Positions 6,569 to 9,330 of a DNA stretch of 9,330 bases are shown here, one piece after another. Origin of the DNA: JANNGZ01 sp031404155. Its GTDB lineage: Bacteria; Pseudomonadota; Gammaproteobacteria; Burkholderiales; Burkholderiaceae_C. Where the stretch lies: the NCBI GenBank assembly GCA_031404155.1, contig JANNGZ010000023.1:1-9330 (forward strand), given 5' to 3'. How positions within the stretch are numbered: position 1 is the first letter of the stretch; every line of letters begins with the position of its first letter. The notes under the pieces were generated by a model. It was not told where the DNA came from, searched no databases, and saw only the letters and a list, made by a program, of their open reading frames with translations. Position numbers and translations under genes: made by a program.

Positions 6569-6620
6569 CGGCGACGGTTTGTCGCCGCAGCGCGGAGTCG
6601 CCTGCGCGACTGCGTTTTTC
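6569..6620 (+). terminator. Tandem hairpins with T-run after the acyl-CoA synthetase gene
   Basis: Hairpin one is CGGCGAC (6569-6575), loop GGTTT, GTCGCCG (6581-6587), a perfect 7-bp stem beginning just past the stop. Hairpin two is AGTCGC (6596-6601), loop CTGC, GCGACT (6606-6611), with two more pairs past one mismatch. It runs straight into TTTTT at 6615-6619. The second hairpin is a good intrinsic terminator. Confidence 0.75.
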
Positions 6621-6624
6621 GGGT

Positions 6625-6645
6625 AAGTCCGGACTGCCGGGACTT
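6625..6645. promoter_or_regulatory. Inverted repeats overlapping the -35 region of the binding-protein gene
   Basis: AGTCCGGACT (6626-6635) is a perfect 10-bp palindrome. Its half-site recurs inverted, so that AAGTCC (6625-6630) pairs with GGACTT (6640-6645). The last arm overlaps the candidate -35 box at 6644. This arrangement could be an operator. Random occurrence in GC-rich DNA is not excluded. Confidence 0.3.
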
Positions 6646-6671
6646 GCGCTGACAAAACGCCCCACTAGACT
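6644..6671 (+). promoter_or_regulatory. Candidate promoter for the importer operon
   Basis: TTGCGC (6644-6649) and TAGACT (6666-6671) are 16 bases apart, downstream of the terminator and about 75 bases before ATG 6748. The -10 box is reasonable and the -35 box weak. It would give the importer its own transcript with a leader of roughly 70 bases. Confidence 0.4.
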
Positions 6672-6747
6672 GCACCGGCGATTGGCGCACGCCCATCGCC
6701 GCGACGCCACAACGCCCGTTTCAATTCCAACGACCCGGAGACAGACC

Positions 6748-8067
6748 ATGCCGACCCCGACCGCAACGCCGTCCACCACCCCGCGCCGTGCGCTGCACTC
6801 GCTGCTCGCCGCCGCCGCGCTCGCTGCCTGCGGCCAGGCCGCGGCGCAGGAAACCTTCAAGCTCGGCGTGGTCACCTTCCTGTCGGGCCCGGCGGCCGAA
6901 AGCTTCGGCGTGCCGGCGGCCAACGGCGCCAAGCTGATGGTCGAGCAGTTCAACAAAGGCGCGGCACCGGCGCCGTACAACAAGATGGGCTTCGGCGGCC
7001 TGAAGATCGAGATGGTGCTGGTGGACGAAGCCGGCGGCGCGGCCAAGCAGGTGCAGGAGATGCGCAACCTGTACCAGCGCGAAAACGTCGACGCGGTGAT
7101 CGGCTACATCGGCTCCGGCGACTGCCTGGCGGTGGCGCCCGCGGCCGAGGAGCTGAAGAAGCTGATGGTGCTGATGGACTGCGGCACGCCGCGCATCTTC
7201 GAAGACGCGAGCCCGAAGTACGTGTTCCGCACCGCCTCGCATGCGGCGATGGACAACATCTCTCTCACCCGCTACCTCAAGGCCAAGAACATCAAGGCCG
7301 ACACCTTCAACATGATCAACCAGGACTACGCCTGGGGCCAGGACTCGCGCGCCGACTTCCTGGCCAGCATGGCGCAGCTGCTGCCGGCGGCCAAGCCGGG
7401 TGTGGACCTGCTGCCCAAGTTCGGCGCCGGCCAGTACGGCACCGAGGTCTCGGCGCTCGCGGCCAAACCCGCCACGCTCACCTACTCCAGCCTGTGGGGC
7501 GGCGACCTGCAGGCCTTCATCCTGCAGGCGGGCGCACGCGGCCTGTTCAAGGACACGACGCTGGTGCTCAGCGCCGGCGACCATGTGCTGCCGGGCCTGC
7601 TCGACAAGGTGCCCGACGGCACCGTGCTCGGCGCCCGTGGCGCCTACGGCATCCTGTCGGCGAAGAACCCGCTCAACGACTGGTTCCAGGCTGAGTACCA
7701 GAAGATGCACGGGGTGCAGCCGGTGCAAGCCGGCTACCGCATCACCCAGTCCTTCCTTGGCGTGAAGCTCGCGGTGGAGCGGGCGATGGCCAAGAACGGC
7801 GGCAAGAAGCCGAGCGCCGAGGAGATGGCCGAGGCGCTGCGCGGCTCGAACTGGGATTCGCCCGCCGGCAACATCCGCATGGCGCTCGGCGGCGGCCAGC
7901 AGGCGATTCAAGACACCGCGATCGGCCGCACCAAGTACGACGCCGCGGCCAAGCGTGTGGTCGCCACCGACATCATGACTTTCAAGGCCGAATGCGTGAA
8001 CCCGCCGGCCAATGCCAAAGCGCTGGACTGGATCAAGGCCGGCTTCCCGGGCGCGAAGTGCGAGTGA
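6748..8067 (+). CDS. Liv-type ABC importer, periplasmic substrate-binding protein
   Basis: The product has 439 residues. It belongs to the type I periplasmic binding proteins of the hydrophobic amino acid/amide (LivJ-like) class. These capture ligand in the periplasm and deliver it to LivH/LivM-type permeases. The export signal is RR, a hydrophobic Ala/Leu run, then LAAC with Cys28, or cleavage at AAAQ before ETFKLG, so lipoprotein versus soluble is unresolved. The mature start, FKLGVVTFLSGPAAESFG (37-54), is the usual first strand and ligand loop. MVLVDEAGGAAKQVQEMRNL (89-108) and DAVIGYIGSG (115-124) follow. Four cysteines (126, 145, 416, 438) could form disulfides. ATG 6748 is supported by GGAG at 6737-6740, 7 bases upstream; the frame is open further upstream (to 6682) without such a site. 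Two TGA stops end it in tandem. The ligand may be a branched-chain amino acid, but the upstream acyl-CoA ligase favours an organic acid. Confidence 0.92.
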   Translation: MPTPTATPSTTPRRALHSLLAAAALAACGQAAAQETFKLGVVTFLSGPAAESFGVPAANGAKLMVEQFNKGAAPAPYNKMGFGGLKIEMVLVDEAGGAAKQVQEMRNLYQRENVDAVIGYIGSGDCLAVAPAAEELKKLMVLMDCGTPRIFEDASPKYVFRTASHAAMDNISLTRYLKAKNIKADTFNMINQDYAWGQDSRADFLASMAQLLPAAKPGVDLLPKFGAGQYGTEVSALAAKPATLTYSSLWGGDLQAFILQAGARGLFKDTTLVLSAGDHVLPGLLDKVPDGTVLGARGAYGILSAKNPLNDWFQAEYQKMHGVQPVQAGYRITQSFLGVKLAVERAMAKNGGKKPSAEEMAEALRGSNWDSPAGNIRMALGGGQQAIQDTAIGRTKYDAAAKRVVATDIMTFKAECVNPPANAKALDWIKAGFPGAKCE

Positions 8068-8074
8068 TGACAGC

Positions 8075-8216
8075 AGCCCCTAGCTCGCTGCGCTCGCGTC
8101 CCCCAGGGGGAGCTCAGGCCGCTTGGGGCCGAGTGCCGCGGCTCCAAGTCCGCCTGCGCGGACTTGGACGGCACGAGGGCCATCGGACTCCGGCCGATGG
8201 CGGCCCGGCGCTGGCC
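8075..8216. repeat. REP-like palindromic intergenic element between the binding-protein gene and livH
   Basis: This gap is dense in inverted repeats. TCCCCC and GGGGGA face each other around 8100-8111, amid CTAGCTCGCTGCGCTCGC and GCTTGGGGCC. A long hairpin spans 8129-8178: an 11-bp perfect stem (8143-8153 with 8158-8168, CTGC loop) set on outer arms GTGCCG (8133-8138) and CGGCAC (8169-8174), with a 4-base bulge. A third stem pairs GCCATCGG (8179-8186) with CCGATGGC (8194-8201). From memory, sequences of the type 'CGCTGCGCTCGCGTCCCCCAG' and 'GGCGGCCCGGCG' recur between genes in Comamonadaceae. No T-run follows, so it is unlikely to be a simple terminator. Bases 8217-8250 show nothing clear. 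Confidence 0.65.
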
Positions 8217-8261
8217 TGAGACCACTTCGTTCAACCGCGCCGTCGATCGCGAGGATTCGAG

Positions 8262-9164
8262 ATGGGCCAGCAAGCGATGACCATCGTCGTCGACGCGATC
8301 ACCTACGCGTCGTGGTTGTTCATCGTCTCGCTCGGGCTGACGCTGGTGTTCGGCGTGTTGAAAATCCTCAACATCGCGCATGGCAGCGTCTACGCGCTCG
8401 GCGCCTACGCGGCGGCGAGTTTTGTGGCACTCGCGCTCTCGCTCGGCTTCGCGCCCGGCTTCTCGCTGGTGGCGATGCTGCTCGCGGCGGCGGCGGTGGC
8501 GGTGATCGTCGGCCCGCTGCTCGAACGGGGCCTGCTCGCGCGCTTTTATGGCCAGGACGAGGTGCTGCTGCTGCTGGTCACCTACGCGCTGTTCCTGATG
8601 CTCGAGGACGTGACCAAGCTGCTCTGGGGCGTGAACCCGTATTTCGTGTCCGGGCCCTACCAACTCTTCGGCAACCTCACGCTGCCCGGCGGCATGCGCG
8701 TCGTCGGCTACGACCTGCTGCTGGTGGCGCTGGCCGCCATCTGCGGCGTGGCCACCTGGTTCGGCCTGAACCGCACCACCGGCGGCAAGATCATCCTGGC
8801 GGTGATCCACAACCCCGAAATGAGCGCGAGCATGGGGGTCAACGTGCAGCGGGTGTACATGGTCGCGTTCACCATCGGCGTGTTTCTCGCGGCGCTCGGC
8901 GGCGCCTTCACCTCGCCGATGATCTCGGTGCAGCCGGGGCTGTCGGTGAGCGTGATCATCGTCAGCTTCGCGGTGGTGATCATCGGCGGCCTGGGCAGCA
9001 TCGAGGGCGCAGCCATCGGCGCGCTGGTGGTAGCGCTGGCGCGCTCGGCCTCGGTGCACCTGATGCCCGAGATCGAACTTTTCAGCATCTACCTGGTGAT
9101 GGCCGCGGTGCTGATCTTCCGCCCCGAAGGCCTGTTCCAGAGTGTCAAGGCCAGGCTGATCTGA
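8262..9164 (+). CDS. livH: Liv-type ABC importer, inner-membrane permease LivH
   Basis: The product has 300 residues, the usual LivH length. It is one of two integral-membrane subunits that form the transport channel with LivM. The N-terminal signature LTLVFGVLKILNIAHGSVYALGAY (split: LTLVFGVLKILN at 26-37, IAHGSVYALGAY at 38-49) is diagnostic. Hydrophobic segments lie near 12-33, 42-62, 66-86, 100-120, 149-168, 198-218, 228-258 and 271-286. The cytoplasmic loop RTTGGKIILAVIHNPEMSA (171-189) followed by MGVNV corresponds to the region contacting the ATPases. GGLGSIEGAAIGA (242-254) and the closing FRPEGLFQ are also typical. GAGGA at 8251-8255 lies 6 bases before ATG 8262; a second in-frame ATG at 8277 is less well placed. 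A 194-base gap with the REP-like element separates it from the binding-protein gene. Its stop overlaps the livM start. Confidence 0.94.
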   Translation: MGQQAMTIVVDAITYASWLFIVSLGLTLVFGVLKILNIAHGSVYALGAYAAASFVALALSLGFAPGFSLVAMLLAAAAVAVIVGPLLERGLLARFYGQDEVLLLLVTYALFLMLEDVTKLLWGVNPYFVSGPYQLFGNLTLPGGMRVVGYDLLLVALAAICGVATWFGLNRTTGGKIILAVIHNPEMSASMGVNVQRVYMVAFTIGVFLAALGGAFTSPMISVQPGLSVSVIIVSFAVVIIGGLGSIEGAAIGALVVALARSASVHLMPEIELFSIYLVMAAVLIFRPEGLFQSVKARLI

Positions 9165-9330
9165 TGCTGCGCCGATCGCTCCTGGCCACCACCGCCGTGG
9201 CCATCGGCCTGCTCGCGGTGGGCGCGCTGGTGCCGAAGTGGCTGCTGTTCCTGGCCACGATGGCCGCGTCCAACGGCCTGGCGGTGCTCGGCATCTTCGT
9301 GCTGATGCGCGGCGGCGGCGCCAGTTTCGG
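9164..9330 (+). CDS. livM: Liv-type ABC importer, permease LivM, N-terminal part (truncated by window edge)
   Basis: Only the first 55 codons are in the window. The ATG at 9164-9166 shares its A with the TGA of livH (TGATG), the usual sign of translational coupling, and no separate Shine-Dalgarno is evident. The visible part begins MLRRSLLATTAVAIGLLAVG, one hydrophobic segment. A second starts at PKWLLFLATMAASNGLAVLG and leads into VLMRGGGASFG. This matches the LivM start, where a segment ending near G-x-V-S-F-G is conserved. The RGGGASFG form differs a little from the common GYAGQVSFG. Genes for the two ATPases (livG, livF) would be expected to the right. Confidence 0.85.
   Translation, partial: MLRRSLLATTAVAIGLLAVGALVPKWLLFLATMAASNGLAVLGIFVLMRGGGASF

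Noticed and set aside
4846..6696. A 616-codon minus-strand open frame opposite the acyl-CoA synthetase
   Set aside because: It is a shadow frame rich in His, Arg, Gln and Val, as expected opposite a GC3-biased gene. The plus strand holds all acyl-CoA synthetase motifs.
6721..9059. Long minus-strand open frames opposite the binding-protein and livH genes
   Set aside because: They have shadow composition (runs of His, Arg, Asp and Gln) and no domain, while the plus strand encodes well-conserved transporter proteins.

Overview
The window looks like chromosomal DNA from a high-GC betaproteobacterium, most likely order Burkholderiales (Comamonadaceae or the Rubrivivax/Leptothrix/Rhizobacter group). 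The reasons are very high GC with strong G/C third-position bias, the end of an F1 ATP synthase operon, a Liv-type ABC importer cluster, a small secreted protein of a type I recall from Burkholderiales, and a palindromic intergenic element that also looks typical of that order. This placement rests on recall and was not searched.

Layout from left to right. (1) The last 87 codons of atpC (+), closed by a strong hairpin terminator. (2) A lipoprotein-type serine hydrolase of the beta-lactamase/EstB fold (+), with its own candidate promoter. (3) Facing it, an Old Yellow Enzyme of the XenA/YqjM type (-). (4) A small exported protein with a Gly-Lys/Arg-rich tail (-). (5) A class V, PLP-dependent aminotransferase of the alanine/serine-glyoxylate type (-). 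(6) Divergent from it, an AMP-forming acyl-CoA synthetase (+), followed by two hairpins and a T-run. (7) A Liv-type ABC importer: periplasmic binding protein, LivH permease, and the first 55 codons of LivM, which runs off the end of the window.

How the genes may work together. The acyl-CoA ligase and the importer share a direction and are separated by 180 bases holding a terminator and a candidate promoter, so they are probably separate transcripts serving one function. The plausible job is uptake of an organic acid, which the ligase then activates as a CoA thioester. The binding protein alone does not identify the ligand. The ene-reductase could act on unsaturated carbonyl compounds and the aminotransferase on glyoxylate, but nothing in the sequence ties them to the importer. 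LivH and LivM overlap by one base, which suggests coupled translation.

No new defence system, mobile element, CRISPR array, tRNA or rRNA was found. The most interesting signals are non-coding: a 150-base set of hairpins between the binding-protein gene and livH, and -10-like hexamers exactly 6 bases before two start codons, which suggests leaderless mRNAs. All gaps between genes are under 300 bases.
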